The notes below the pieces were generated by a model. It saw nothing but the letters and a program-made list of their open reading frames with translations, ran no database searches and was not told where the DNA came from. Both the position numbers and the translations under genes were made by a program. A stretch of 64,000 nt of DNA from Biscogniauxia marginata (lineage: Eukaryota; Ascomycota; Sordariomycetes; Xylariales; Xylariaceae), in contig MU404115.1 of NCBI GenBank assembly GCA_022695795.1, positions 186,001 to 250,000 of the forward strand. The letters run 5' to 3'. Below, piece by piece: positions 12,379 to 24,668 of this stretch; position 1 is the stretch's first letter; each line of letters begins with the position of its first letter.

Positions 12379-15300
12379 TCCCCCGTCTCAGCTCTGAGCG
12401 TTGGCTTCAAACTGCTAAGTTCACCGCAAGAGTCCATGGACCCGGTAGTTTTAGACCCGGTAAGTTACACAGGACAATGTAGGAGGGTTGCGTCAGTCGG
12501 AAAAGGGAGCCTCTGAGTGGCTGCCGGGGCCCCTTGTAGGCCCGGATCCTCACCCGAGGCGGCCAATCAGCGACAGCGAAGCGGCGCCTAAGGAGACTAA
12601 ATTCGCGATTGTTAGGCTGACCGCTCTTCCTCGTTGCAAATGTCGGCCAACTTTCTGTGTGGTATGTAGCAGCAGCAAGTACTCGCATCGAGACTCTGTA
12701 ACGATCCGGTCGATTCCTGTCTCTTGTCGCTTTGCCAAAAAATTATCATCCCCTTTCCCCTTCTGGTTTCTCTTCTCCGGCCAGAGGGACAAAAATATCC
12801 TGGAGTGGAAATAAGAGATGGCGGGGGGGTGTCGACGTAGAGCTTCTCTTTGCGTGCAGGTAGAGACAGGGGTGGGGAGGAACTTGTGAAGTGAAATAAG
12901 TACATTGGGTATACTACCTACAGTACGCACGTACCGTGTCAGAAACCTACCTAGTGTAGTTAAGGCAAGACGAGAGAAGAAAAAAGGTGCTGACAGGAGA
13001 GGACTTCAGCCTTACTACTTACACGATGCTGACAAAACCTTCGTTAGACAAGACGAGCAAGACAAAGTGCATAGTGGCATGGCCAATTTCTCTGCATCCC
13101 TTCTGTGTCAGCACCTTTGTCTCCCTCTTTCCTTCTCTTTTTCGACATTTTGTCTTTACTATGTCTACTAGGTATGAGTTAGTAAAAGTCTTGTATACAC
13201 TAGTAGGTACCTAGGTAAGTATCTCGATTTTCGTCTCAATTCCGTGCTCATTCCCGGACCCACCGTCTATAGGCATCTATAGGCAAGGGTGGGGAGTAGA
13301 AAAGCAGGCCAATCGAGAACTCTAAAATTCGCTTTGAGGATGATGAGGGATCAAATGTGAGATAGATCTTACCTAATGTACCGTGCACCAGTCCCAAGCC
13401 TGAAGCTCCGTGGGTAGAGCAAAGTTCCTGCATAGCCACCGCGTGGCCATAGCGACACAGACAGAGCTGCGTACCATGCAAGCTACTATGTTAGCTGCAA
13501 GGGCAGCGATAAGAGGGTAATCTTAAGGTATGTATTTCAACTTCTCTTGTGAGATTGGATTCGTCCGTCGACGTCTCAGCGCGCTTATGAGGCCCGAGGC
13601 CCGAGACTAACCTGAAATGGATTAAGGAGTTGGCTTACACGCGATGTTGTTGTTGCTGCTGTAAGTAGATCCTCGATTCTTGATCACATTTGGTAGATAG
13701 AGCGAACAATCGACACGTACCTTCGAAAATCGCGCGAAGCGATGAATGATCTGGATAACCGTCCCGACACGGACGTACAGTTAGTTCACTGACCCGATCT
13801 GCCGCCTTCTGGGTCCAACAGAGAAACTATCCCGATCTTCAACCAATCGTGTTGGGCCCGGCGCCTGTTGGCGCTTTTGCCAGGCCCAAGGGTCGGGATC
13901 GAAACTCCACACGGGGAAAAAAGGCCAGAGAGTTGACTAGGTTGCAATGTAACGCCTAGGCGGACAGGACAAGACGAGAAGAGGGGGTGCTGCCATGGAC
14001 TATTTAGACACTACTGTGCCTAACGGTTGGGCTGATGATCGGTGCCAAGGTGCCCTGCATGCAAAAGGTTCTGTACCGTTGAATGTTTTTTTGGGGTGGC
14101 GGTTTCTTTCTTATTCCCAGGCGCGCTAGAGTAATAACTCTATCATCAAGCATTGGCCGGTGGTCTCTTGTTCCCCCTCCCCCCACCCCCCATCGGCCCA
14201 ATCGGTATGTAAGCCACCTTGTCGGGCCATCGCCTCAACAGACGACACTGCATACCTTGGTACTACCAAGAAACCCCTTCTCCTGCATGCTCCCACGTAA
14301 CCTAACCTTAGTGTAGGTACATGGACAGAAGATATTTATAACCAGCAGGTCAACCAACATGTATGTAAAATACACTTGTTCACCGACGGGCCTTTTCTGA
14401 GCCAATGTGAATACGAAGACTCTGCTGGTGTCTGCACCGCATGACAACGTGACCTGGGTTACAGTGTTCTGAGCACAGTCACAACTACCAACAATCTACC
14501 GGACGACAGAGCAAGAGCATCGTACCCAAGGTACATGTAGTTCGTTGGTGGAATCGGCAAAGTGGAGCCGGTACAGATTACTGATTTGTGAGCTGAACGA
14601 AGGCGATCGATGGACCATGCTATTAATGGTTAGATGGTTATCGTCATGGGGACAAGGAGGGGGGGCCGGTGCTGGTCCTTCTGCTAACCATGAAACCCTA
14701 ATCCCAGAACAGGGGCTGGTTTAATGATCTTGTTGGTTGTTTTTCAACTTCATAATCAGGCCTTGCTCATTCGTGTTGGTCTGAGTTGCGGGCGTTGATT
14801 GTTTTATTGTGAGTTTTTATATTTCTTTTGTTTCCGCTTGTCTTACAGAGCCCAGTTGGCTGGGCTCTCCCGCTCTCTCCCTTCCCGTATCGGGCCGCGT
14901 CTATCCATCACGCCGGTAAACAACGGCAAGCTTATTTGGCCTAAGCACGAAGCACAAAACCAAATTCCAGCCACATCCCCGTTTATATCAAAGCTCGACC
15001 TATCCACACCGGCCCGCTTCAAGCGGTTGGCTTATTGCTGGACCGGCCCCATACTTCATCCCCTCCTGATGGTAAAATCCCCTCTCCTCCCAAGGGCCCA
15101 GAGATCAGGAAAAGTCCAGATTCCCGGCCGGGTAGGCATTCGTAAGGTGCAAAAAGGAATTGACAGCTCGTCACACTGGTTTCCACCTCATTAGCCTATG
15201 ATCCCTGCTTCACCCACTGCGATTCTGTACGTAACTCCAAAAGTACATATCCCCACAAATTCCTTACAGGGCAAGGCATATTCGCCCATCGCTTTCTGCA

Positions 15301-15740
15301 CTATGGTGGCCATATCAGCTACATGTAAACATTCCGTTAAGCCATGCACCGCGAAGTGATCTATTGACAACTGCAAGAAGACGCGCCTAAATATTCTCTT
15401 TATCTAGGGGCCAGCGATAAGCCCTTTTATGGCCCTCCCTCCCCTTCTTCCCCCTTTTTTTCTTCTGCTCGTCTATGCATCAACAGTAGTACACGATTAA
15501 CCCACCCCCAAAAACGCCATCCATCTTATATGATGGGTGCTGGTGGTAGTAGAGTAGTATTAGTAGTGGTGGTGAAAATCGGATAATATTTGTACACAAT
15601 AACCAACGCCCCAAGGTATCTCATATGCCGACAGGCGCATTCCGCCTATTGTAGCTAGATTCTATGCTCGTGTTTTCGTTGTGACCCGGACTACTAACCC
15701 TTAATATATGCGAATGTGTAAATAACAAGAAAATATTCAG

Positions 15741-15770
15741 AGGTGGTGGTGGTGGTGGTGATGGTGGTGG
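15741..15770. repeat. GGT trinucleotide microsatellite
   Basis: A run of GGT units with one GAT interruption, about 50 bp beyond the stop codon of the minus-strand C2H2 gene. It probably lies in that gene's 3' untranslated region. Confidence 0.8.
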
Positions 15771-15819
15771 GAGATATCTCGCGTGCTCTCGGAGAAGCTT
15801 TTATATTCGTCTACGTAAA

Positions 15820-17172
15820 TCATCTCTTCGTAAACGAGGGCATCGGCGCCAAAAGGTTGCTGCTGCCGGCATGGGACATGGTCATGGGAGGTAACTGTGC
15901 TTGAGGTGCTGCCAGATGCCCCGACGAGCTACCGAGTGGCCTCGGGAGCGCATTATAGGCACCGTAGTCATCGGTTCCATGAAGGTCTAAAGTACCAATG
16001 TCGAACCGCTTGGAGCAGCCATCTTCCATGTGCCTGTGATAGCAGTCTTAAGTTAGCGCATTGCTCCAAGGGAGGGAAAAGAAGAAGAAAGGGATGAGCA
16101 TGACTCCTGATCCAATAGAAACTTACCTTCTTAGGGTATCTTTTCGTGCAAACATGCGCCCACAGTAGTCGCACTTGTGATTCCTTTCCTTCATGTGGAC
16201 ACTCTGGTTATGCCTCTGGAGATCCGTCTTCCGCACAAACTTCTTATTGCAGTCAGGGACCGTACAAGGAAAGGGGTATTCCCTCTTCTCATCATGAGTC
16301 TCCATGTGTGCCTTGAAGTTATAGCTCCTGCTAAATAGTTTGCCACAGCCCTTGACTTCGCATTGGAAGTTGGCCTCCTCCTTCGTAGTAAGTTTCCGCG
16401 GCTGTCTCCTCTGTGTTCGCGCTACTTTGACGGTCTGGCGCCTATCCGGGAGGAGCGACGAGCCGGCATAATACTGGTCAGGCCCGAGAGGCGGATACTC
16501 AGCCCTTGACCAAGACCCCGAGGGGACATCCGACAAGTAGCCCGAGCTGCCGGCGTTGGATCCATAACTGCTAGGCTCCACTGGTAAGGTATGGGCCGAG
16601 CGAGGAGAGGGATACTGTGACAATTCAGCCCCACTAGAGTAGTCGGTAGCAGTGGCAGCAGCAGAAGTTTCCATTTTAACTCGTGGAATCGGCGAGACGC
16701 TCTGATGGTAGGGAAAGGGATGTCTTAATGACGGGTCCGGGGAGCGGGATGAGGTTGAAGCTAGATGGGGAGGGGTATTTGTGTGGAGGATGGTTGCCTG
16801 GGCCGGGTGAGACGAATACAAATCGTGGCTATACGGCGTATGCATGGTTGGTTCGTAGTTGGTGAATGTGTCGTAATCTGCCGACAGGATGCCTGGCGCA
16901 CCCGATGATGATGTTGAGTGCATCACCGCCCCGTTCCACTCAGCCGAAGTCATCATATCCAAGGGCGGTAGAGAGCTCCCAGTATCCATATTAGACGACA
17001 GGATGGCGCAAGACTGTTGCTCGAATAGAGAGGCGACCTTGAAGAGAGGGTCTACTAGATCTGGCTCCGGATAGTCTAAAGTAGGGCTGCCTGGGTAATT
17101 TGTATTCGGAGAAGACGCCGCCGACCTAGTCAGGGACGGAGGTGAAAGATCCATCACGGGGCTTCTAATCAT
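15820..17172 (-). CDS. C2H2 zinc-finger transcription factor
   Basis: Two exons, 17172-16127 and 16033-15820, joined across a 93-nt intron (GTAAGT...CACAG), give 419 residues. The splice falls inside a zinc finger and restores DTLRRHMEDGC. Three fingers lie near the C-terminus: Cys271/Cys276 with a His pair, a second starting at Cys303 (FPCTVPDCNKKF), and a third starting at Cys334 (CDYCGRMF) whose last ligands read His350 and Cys355, so it may be of C2HC type. The 260 residues before the fingers are rich in Ser, Pro and Tyr and low in complexity, as in many fungal activators. A short tail of about 60 residues follows. The block RNHKCDYCGRMFARKDTLRR looks well conserved, but I cannot assign a named orthologue, so targets are unknown. 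The ATG at 17172 is the first in frame; a second, MDLSPPSLT, lies six codons later. Long empty spacers on both sides leave room for extended control DNA. Confidence 0.9.
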
Positions 17173-20158
17173 AAGACAAAACCTTGGGTTATAAGGGGGG
17201 GCGTGTTAGAGGGGGAGAAGAATAATTCCTGTACGACAATGTATGGTGGTAACAGTAGAGTTTATGTAAGTGACGTCCTTCCAACGTCTCTGCTTATGGA
17301 GGTGGTGTCAACCGAGTCGGATTGGTGTTTCGGTAGGAAAAGGCTGAGAGACAAGGCCGGTGGGATATGTGAAGATAGATATATAGAGATGTCGCTAGTC
17401 CAGCGAAGAGTAAGCGTACACCCCTAAGTGTTAAATAACAGTGGTGTAACTAGGTGTAGGGATATGCCCCCGGCATGAGAGAGGAACCTAGTTGGTTCCT
17501 TGGTAATAAGAGGATAAACATAGTGAGGCAGACAATAGGAATACCGGCACAACATGTCAAGGCAGACTTCGGAAAATATAATACATGGTACAGCAAGCGA
17601 TGCTCGTTGTAAGGCGGACCCGACACAAGTGCTGGCCATTTTTGGCAAAGGGTAGTATAGGGTATCGAAGACTATAAGCACCCGGGGGGTGTAGGATAGC
17701 AACATGTGTTCGCAGCGTGGAGCATGTACATGAGAGTGACACAGGGTACATCTGAGGAACCCTTGTAGGACGATTAGCTGTGAGACTGCATTCCATTCAT
17801 AGCAAAGATCAATGGGGGGGAGGGGAAGAGAGGCAGGCCTGGCAGCGTGGGCAAGGTGGTATCGGTCGCGGCTGGTGACTAATAATAAGAGGCCAGAGCA
17901 AAGATCAAGTTGCCAAGAAGACTAGACAAGGGCTAGGTTACCGACCCAGCAAAATACTAATCTGCTAAACCTCAATGGGTCATTATGTATCATACCATAC
18001 CATACCACCATACGCTGCCCACCTACCTAATCCAGGTACCTATTTGACGTGTGCTACCAACTTACATACAAAGCTACATATATATCTACCTTACATATAG
18101 GTAGGTATGTTTGTTACCTTAGTGAACGGTGGTGTGTAGAGTACCTTGTACCTACTAGATAGTCCGTCACACACACTCTTCAACATATAGCTGCCCAATC
18201 AAGAGATAAGTTTGGTATACGGGGTAACTTAACTCGTTGGTGAGGAGTAGCACAAATATATATGACATACTACGTGCATATAAAGAGGAGATAGCTAAGT
18301 AGGTTGTATACACCTATATATTAAAAGGGAACACGGTTAATACATGATCCTTTTGTTCTTGTTTTCTTCTTCTTCCCAACCTTCTCCCCTTTGGATGAAT
18401 CGGGTATCTTGCAAATGTTTCGTTTTATTGTTTTGGTACGGCAGGTAGACGAATAGATATGTCTGAATGCTTAGCACGTAGCCATCAACTTGGTGTGTCA
18501 ACTTGGTATGTACATGGATAAACTCTAGTTGCGGCACTGTCCCTTGGATTTCTGTTACTAAATAAAGAACATTCGCAAGAGGAATGGTGGAACAGCATCT
18601 AGTGTATAACACTAGTTAGTGTATACGCTGGCACTGCATGGGCTGAAGAAAATCTGGGGGGCGGCTAACTCTAGCGCCAGGTAATACATGTAGGTAGGGC
18701 GGAATCTGATCGCCAGCAACTCGTACATTGGTTGGTATAGAGGCAGCGCTGTGGACCGAGAAATCCTGGGGAGAAGTGAATACACAGAGAAAGCGGTAGG
18801 TATTGATCAACGAAGGGTTCAGCAAGGATTGCTAGCCACGTACGGGATCAGGGAATCCTAAGCCCGCCACAGGAAATGATATAACAGTGTGTATCATAGA
18901 AGTGTTATCAAGATGGTACTATTAACGGCGGGATCAATCATCTCAGGACTCAAGCGAGATTGCGTCTATCAGACGTTTCAAGCATGGAGGTGGTTACCGA
19001 TTCCCAGGATCGAGGGGTTCAGGACGACAATAAAAGACGCCAGTGCCTGACTACGCTCATCCTACAAGGCAGAACGGCCAGGATGGTGGAGAAGAAAACG
19101 GGGCAAGTCCCGAGATGTGAGAGAACCTCTTCTCTTGCCTACCTAAGGTTAAGGGGGTGGGGGCCAGGATTTGGGGCTGCTTCGCCACGAACGTGGTAGG
19201 TAGGTATATAGACGGGAGTAAATAAAGATTGCCAAGACGAAAAAACCCGACTTTCTTCATCGACTCCTTCTTGCCATCGAGACTTGAAGTCATCAGCCTC
19301 TTCATCCCATCGTCTACGAATTAGAGCTACAGAGGTGGAGATACCCAACCGATCCATTGCCGAACAACGACTAGGTATGTAGGCACATACATACCTTGAG
19401 GTAATAATTAGAACTTCACCCCTATCTTGACGGCTGGGAGGGCAGAAAGAACTTAGGTTTATTAATCATGTACGAAAAAGTTCAAGGCTCGCTTTCGAAA
19501 CCCCAAACCCCCATTTCGGATGACCTATGCAGAGACTTCTACGTATGTGTCTATGTGCATATGTGCATGTGTGTTACCCTCGCAGCCCACGTGTCTTAGC
19601 CGGATGGATTTAAGCTCTGGTGATCTCTTTGGCTGGGAGCTCGTTCGAAATTTCGAAACCAAGCGAGGCTTAGAAGATCGAAGGAAGACGAAGGAGATAT
19701 GCCGTGTTTCAGGTTGATCTCTGGTCAGCCATGACGCACACACAAAATACCTAGGTTAGCATGTAAGTGTTCTTCTAATCTGACTTGTGGGGATATTCGC
19801 CCGTCTGACGCTCTCGCCACCGCGAAGGAATGTATGGAGATCGATGCACCGCCAGGCCAGCACAGTAGGTAGGTTGGCCTAGAGAGATAATCAATTGATG
19901 TACTGGCTAAAGATAGACCGCCATATTAACGTGTACCTAGGTAGGCAGGTACCCTGTCATCGTATCGACTCGTGATACGGAGGAAAGAGAAGAATTACAT
20001 CAGATGCGTATATCATAATTTAGTACTTGTATAGGAAATGTTGAGTAATTGGTTTCGAGGCAAGAGCTGAAACTTGGCCTTGACCAAAATTGAGATTGCA
20101 ACTATGTAAGTTAAGAACTCGAATACAGTACACTAAGCACCAACGGTCCAACATGAAG

Positions 20159-20223
20159 GTCGCAGGTCGCAGGTCACAGGTCGCAGGCCACAGGTCTATG
20201 GCGCATGGCGCACGGCGCAAGGC
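20159..20223. repeat. Decayed 7-bp tandem repeats
   Basis: Five units close to GTCGCAG or GTCACAG (20159-20196) are followed by about three and a half units close to ATGGCGC (20198-20223). The two arrays share the 7-bp period but not the unit. Confidence 0.75.
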
Positions 20224-20572
20224 ATGTCGGCAGATGTACCCACGTGGATGCTGGGTAAATTTACGGTATCTTAAGAAAGTCAAGCCTATCTTCTGGTATA
20301 CATACCTGGTAGGGGCCGACCGATCTGCAATCTATAGGACGATTACCATGCCCCCAGATACTATGGATCCGGAGTCTATGCTAACGTACGCTAGGTACTG
20401 CGATAAGGCCAATGGGAACAAAAGAGCCGTGCAGGACGGGAGCTGTGGACTCTCGGCCTTAGGCCGTACCTTGAGCATTTCCACGGCATGCTCTCCCAGC
20501 GATGGGTATGCACGGGAATAACAACAGTGACTACGAACGAGCGCTCCTGATCGGCCCTGAACTTCTATCTGT

Positions 20573-20599
20573 TGTGTGTATATATATATACACACACAC
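20573..20599. repeat. TG/TA/CA microsatellite
   Basis: Alternating purine-pyrimidine run: TG units, then TA units, then CA units. The whole is nearly palindromic. Confidence 0.8.
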
Positions 20600-21929
20600 T
20601 AATCCGTAGTAGGGATCGAAAAAGCATCGATTTTACTTTTACTGCCGGTTTCTTCTCATCCTATTTTTATACTCGGCGATGAACGAGTAGGGAAGTTGAA
20701 CTCCGCTACTAGCTTATGAAGTTGGTATATTTCATGAATCATGTCACTAGCTAAAGTCTACGCTACCTGACTCGAAATAGCAACATGCAGCATATGTGGG
20801 GCTGCTTTGCGAACCTACATACCGGTACGAAATACTATTTGGGATAACTAATAATAACCTCAGATCTACACTAACAATCAGGCGGACATACAGGGTTTCC
20901 GTGTATGTATTTCGTCGACCTTTCTATCTCAGAACTACGACATTGCGACATCGTGATCTCTTCCTCAGCCCTGAAAGAACGAAGCTGCTGTGTCAGTTTC
21001 CTGTGCATTGCGCGGGCGCCCCTATGCCGAAGATCGCCTCGTCGGCCGTTTTAAGGAAATGTAGGGCTCAACTGGTGTGAAGCGCTGGAAATTCCTACAC
21101 TAGTAACGGCAACAATTTTTTTTTGGTGGGGGAGGAGAACGATGGTGAACAATTGAACAATTTGCGAGTGTTTAAGCTTATGTGCTGCGCCTGGATCCGA
21201 CAGCCTGGAATCGTCTTTCCCCTAATCGTCAAAAAGATACAGGCGAGTTTACAGTGCATGAGGGTACGTCCATACTGAACTATTATTGTGCCCGTCGGTA
21301 GTACTTCCGAGATGGTGGTGGTATGTTTGACATGTGTGGCTGATAACACCCGCGACAGGTTGTTTTGGATGCCAGAAGGTTAGGAGGTACAATACATACC
21401 TACCTACCTTACATAACCTATCTTACATAGTGCCTACATGTACCCAAGGTGTCTGCCAGCCAGCTGCCTGCTGCCTGCTGCAAGCCACAGAGCATGGGCC
21501 AAGGTATTCCAGCCATTCCACATTGACTGCGTCTACCTTCTGTTCAATCCATTAATCAATAGAAGGTATAGATCTGTTCCATCAAATTGAACTCAATAAC
21601 TGGAAGGCCAATTTTTTTCTTCTTATCACGATCACACCGTGGAACCTAAGTCAACCAAGTCCATCTCAGCAATGCCCGCATAGACTCGCAATGCCATATC
21701 ATCACCTAAAAAGCACGGTATCGACTTTCCCACGACCTACACCGACTTGCGAGACAACCTGAAAGCCGCCTTGGCGCTCCGGCAACTTGCTGTCATAGGC
21801 ACGACCTGAGCTTCTAAGCCGCATCATCGTCCTCGCTGCACACGTAGTAGCGTGGTCCTCTGCTTCCTTGACTCTGTTCAAAACACAACGCGGTACGGCA
21901 GTGACGGCCTCGTCGAGCACGTTGCCAAG

Positions 21930-24397
21930 ATGAAATTCTTTATAGAAGACCTTCCCGTACTATTCCCCTACCCTCGCATATACCCTGAGCAATATGCGTA
22001 TATGTGTGACCTCAAGCGAACTCTCGATGCAGGTGGGCACTGCGTCCTAGAAATGCCTTCAGGTACCGGGAAGACCGTCTCGCTGCTCTCCCTCATCGTT
22101 GCCTACCAACAGCACTATCCTGAGCATCGGAAACTAATATACTGCTCTCGTACCATGTCTGAGATCGAGAAGGCCCTGGCTGAACTCAAAGCTCTCATGA
22201 AATTCCGTGCCGACGAGCTTGGTCATGTGGAGGATTTCCGCGGCCTTGGCTTAACCAGTCGCAAGAACCTCTGCCTTCACCCCTCAGTCAAAAGGGAGAA
22301 GAGTGGCGCCATTGTCGATGCTCGGTGCCGTAGCCTCACCGCTGGGTTTGTCAAGGAGAAGAAAGATAAGGGCGAGAGCGTTGATGTCTGTGTCTACCAT
22401 GATAATCTAGATCTTCTCGAGCCACACAATCTTATCCCTAACGGCGTCTGGACTTTAGATGGCCTCTTAAGATACGGAGAGCAGCATACGCAGTGCCCCT
22501 ATTTCACTTCAAGGCGAATGGTGAGTCTTGCGCGAAACCCCCTTTGCTGATAGGTATAATTTTGGATGAGCGATGCTTATGTTTCGACAAAAAAATTTAG
22601 ATGCAATATTGCAATGTCATCATATATTCTTATCACTACCTGCTGGACCCCAAGATTGCTGAACGCGTGTCAAAGGAACTCTCCAAGGATTGCATTGTCG
22701 TCTTCGATGAGGCACACAACATTGACAACGTCTGTATCGAGTCCCTCAGCACGGACATCACCGAGGATTCCCTGCGCAGAGCCACAAGGGGCGCGCAGAA
22801 TCTTGAACGCAAGATAACCGAGATGAAGGAAACGGATAGGGAACAGCTAGAGAGCGAATACCAGAAGCTAGTAGAGGGTCTTCGAGATGCCGATGAAGCT
22901 CGCCAAGAAGATGCCTTCATGGCAAATCCGGCTCTGCCCGATGATCTGCTCAAAGAGGCGGTGCCTGGTAACATTAGAAGAGCAGAACACTTCACGGCTT
23001 TCTTGAAACGATTCATAGAATACCTCAAAACGCGGATGAAAGTCCGCCAGGTCATTTCCGAGACGCCACCTTCATTCCTCGCGCATCTCAGGGAACACAC
23101 TTTCATCGAAAAGAAGCCTCTGAGATTCTGCGCTGAGAGACTCACCTCGCTCGTCAGAACGTTAGAGCTCACCAACATCGAAGATTACCAGCCATTGCAA
23201 GAAGTTGCGACATTCGCAACCCTAGTAGCTACTTACGAGAAGGGATTTCTACTTATACTTGAGCCCTTCGAATCGGATACCGCTGAAGTTCCGAATCCGG
23301 TCCTACACTTCACCTGCCTGGACGCGGCCATCGCCATCAAACCGGTGTTTGATAGGTTTAGCTCAGTGATAATCACATCTGGAACCATTTCTCCTTTAGA
23401 AATGTACCCAAAAATGTTGGGATTCACCACGGTCGTCCAGGAATCCTACGCTATGACGTTAGCTAGGAGATCTTTCCTGCCTATGATTGTCACCCGTGGT
23501 AGCGATCAGGCCCCGGTGTCCACTAGCTTCCAGGTCAGAAACGAGCCGAGTGTGGTGCGTAACTATGGCAATCTTCTGACCGAGTTTGCGAGGATTACGC
23601 CAGATGGTATGGTCGTGTTCTTCCCTTCCTACCTGTATATGGAGTCTATCATCAGCATGTGGCAGGGTATGGGCATTTTGGACGAAGTGTGGAAATACAA
23701 ACTGATCTTAGTTGAAACGCCTGACGCCCAAGAGACTTCGCTAGCACTGGAGACATACCGGACAGCTTGTTGCAATGGGAGAGGAGCAGTCCTCTTATGT
23801 GTCGCTCGAGGGAAGGTTTCGGAAGGTATCGATTTTGACCACCAATACGGGCGAACTGTGCTGTGTATCGGAGTTCCATTCCAGTATACGGAGTCGCGCA
23901 TATTGAAGGCAAGACTCGAATTCCTCCGAGAAACGTATCGTATTCGAGAGAATGACTTTCTATCTTTCGACGCTATGCGGCACGCTGCACAATGCCTCGG
24001 CCGTGTACTAAGAGGAAAGGATGACTACGGAATCATGGTCCTGGCCGACCGCCGGTTTCAGAAGAAGAGACTTCAACTGCCCAAATGGATCAACCAAGCC
24101 ATGCACGAGGTTGACGGAAACCTCAGCACCGACATGGCCGTCATCACGGCGAGGCGATTTCTCCGCGACATGGCACGACCCTTCAAGTCTAAGGATCAGG
24201 AAGGGATTAGCATGTGGAGCCTGGAAGATCTGAAGGCTCACCAACAAAAAGTGGACGAAGAGAGAATAAGGGAACTGCAGACTGGGGATGCCATGATGGA
24301 GGCCCTACAACGAGCACAGGCGAACCAGAGGTACGAGGATGAATACGACATGGACGACGACGATCTTGAGGGCATGATGGAACTCGACGGCACTTAG
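21930..24397 (+). CDS. rad3: TFIIH/NER 5'-3' DNA helicase Rad3 (XPD)
   Basis: Exons 21930-22520 and 22601-24397, with an 80-nt intron (GTGAGT...TTTAG), encode 795 residues, the usual XPD length. The start MKFFIEDLPVLFPYPRIYPEQ matches the conserved N-terminus of the family. The Walker A motif MPSGTGKT has its lysine at residue 48, as in yeast Rad3, and the DEAH box lies at 233-236. Four cysteines that would bind the iron-sulphur cluster are visible (NLCLH, DARCRS, DVCVY, TQCPY). Late helicase motifs GKVSEGIDF and AAQCLGRVLRGK are intact. XPD unwinds DNA 5' to 3' around lesions in nucleotide excision repair and has a structural role in TFIIH at promoters. The tail is acidic (residues 770-795). 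The gene is convergent with prp3, with about 270 bp between the stop codons. No key residue is missing. Confidence 0.97.
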
Positions 24398-24668
24398 TCG
24401 GTCATCTAACTGCTCACCATCGTTTGGCTCCGATATTTGTCAATAATACATACAGTAATCTATTACATGGTCTTCGGTACAGACCTAATTAAGGCGTCCG
24501 AGAGGGTCCCAGGCTGGCAAAATGGAATAAATAGTGACAACAGCTTGTCATTATACACATTATAACTCTTCTAGCTCTGTTGTAGAAGTTGAAATTTGCA
24601 TATTATTCGGTGCAAATGTATGTCCATAAGTGATATTAATGGGTTACCTTTGATCCCCATGAGGCCAG

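Larger units (their letters stand above)
7159..15819. other. Gene desert of about 8.7 kb
   Basis: No protein gene, tRNA or 5S rRNA could be supported on either strand. The open frames are short, overlap in several frames and show no domain pattern. Simple sequence is present: a TC run near 12359-12378, a G-rich duplication GGGCGGGCAG at 12160-12182, and a GGT-rich run at 15741-15770. The last of these probably lies in the 3' untranslated part of the zinc-finger gene that ends at 15820. Palindromic TAGGTACCTA-like words recur, for example at 13200-13220. Untranslated or long non-coding transcripts cannot be judged from sequence alone. Confidence 0.55.
17173..21929. other. Spacer of about 4.8 kb upstream of both the C2H2 gene and rad3
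   Basis: The flanking genes diverge, so both promoters lie here. No protein gene or structural RNA could be supported. It holds a decaying heptamer tandem repeat at 20159-20223, a TA/CA microsatellite at 20573-20599, and TAGGTA/TACCTA words clustered at 18018-18045, 18095-18115, 19930-19952 and 21385-21415. The bases just before 21930 are in frame with rad3 but lack an ATG. Confidence 0.55.

Noticed and set aside
14799..15194. 131-codon open frame in the large gene desert
   Set aside because: Not recognisable as any protein, with codon use like the surrounding spacer. Kept out for lack of support.
20090..20521. 143-codon open frame in the rad3 upstream spacer
   Set aside because: Its composition comes from the 7-bp tandem repeats and it matches no known domain.
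21852..21929. 26-residue N-terminal extension of rad3
   Set aside because: It begins with GTG and has no family similarity. The conserved XPD start is the ATG at 21930.
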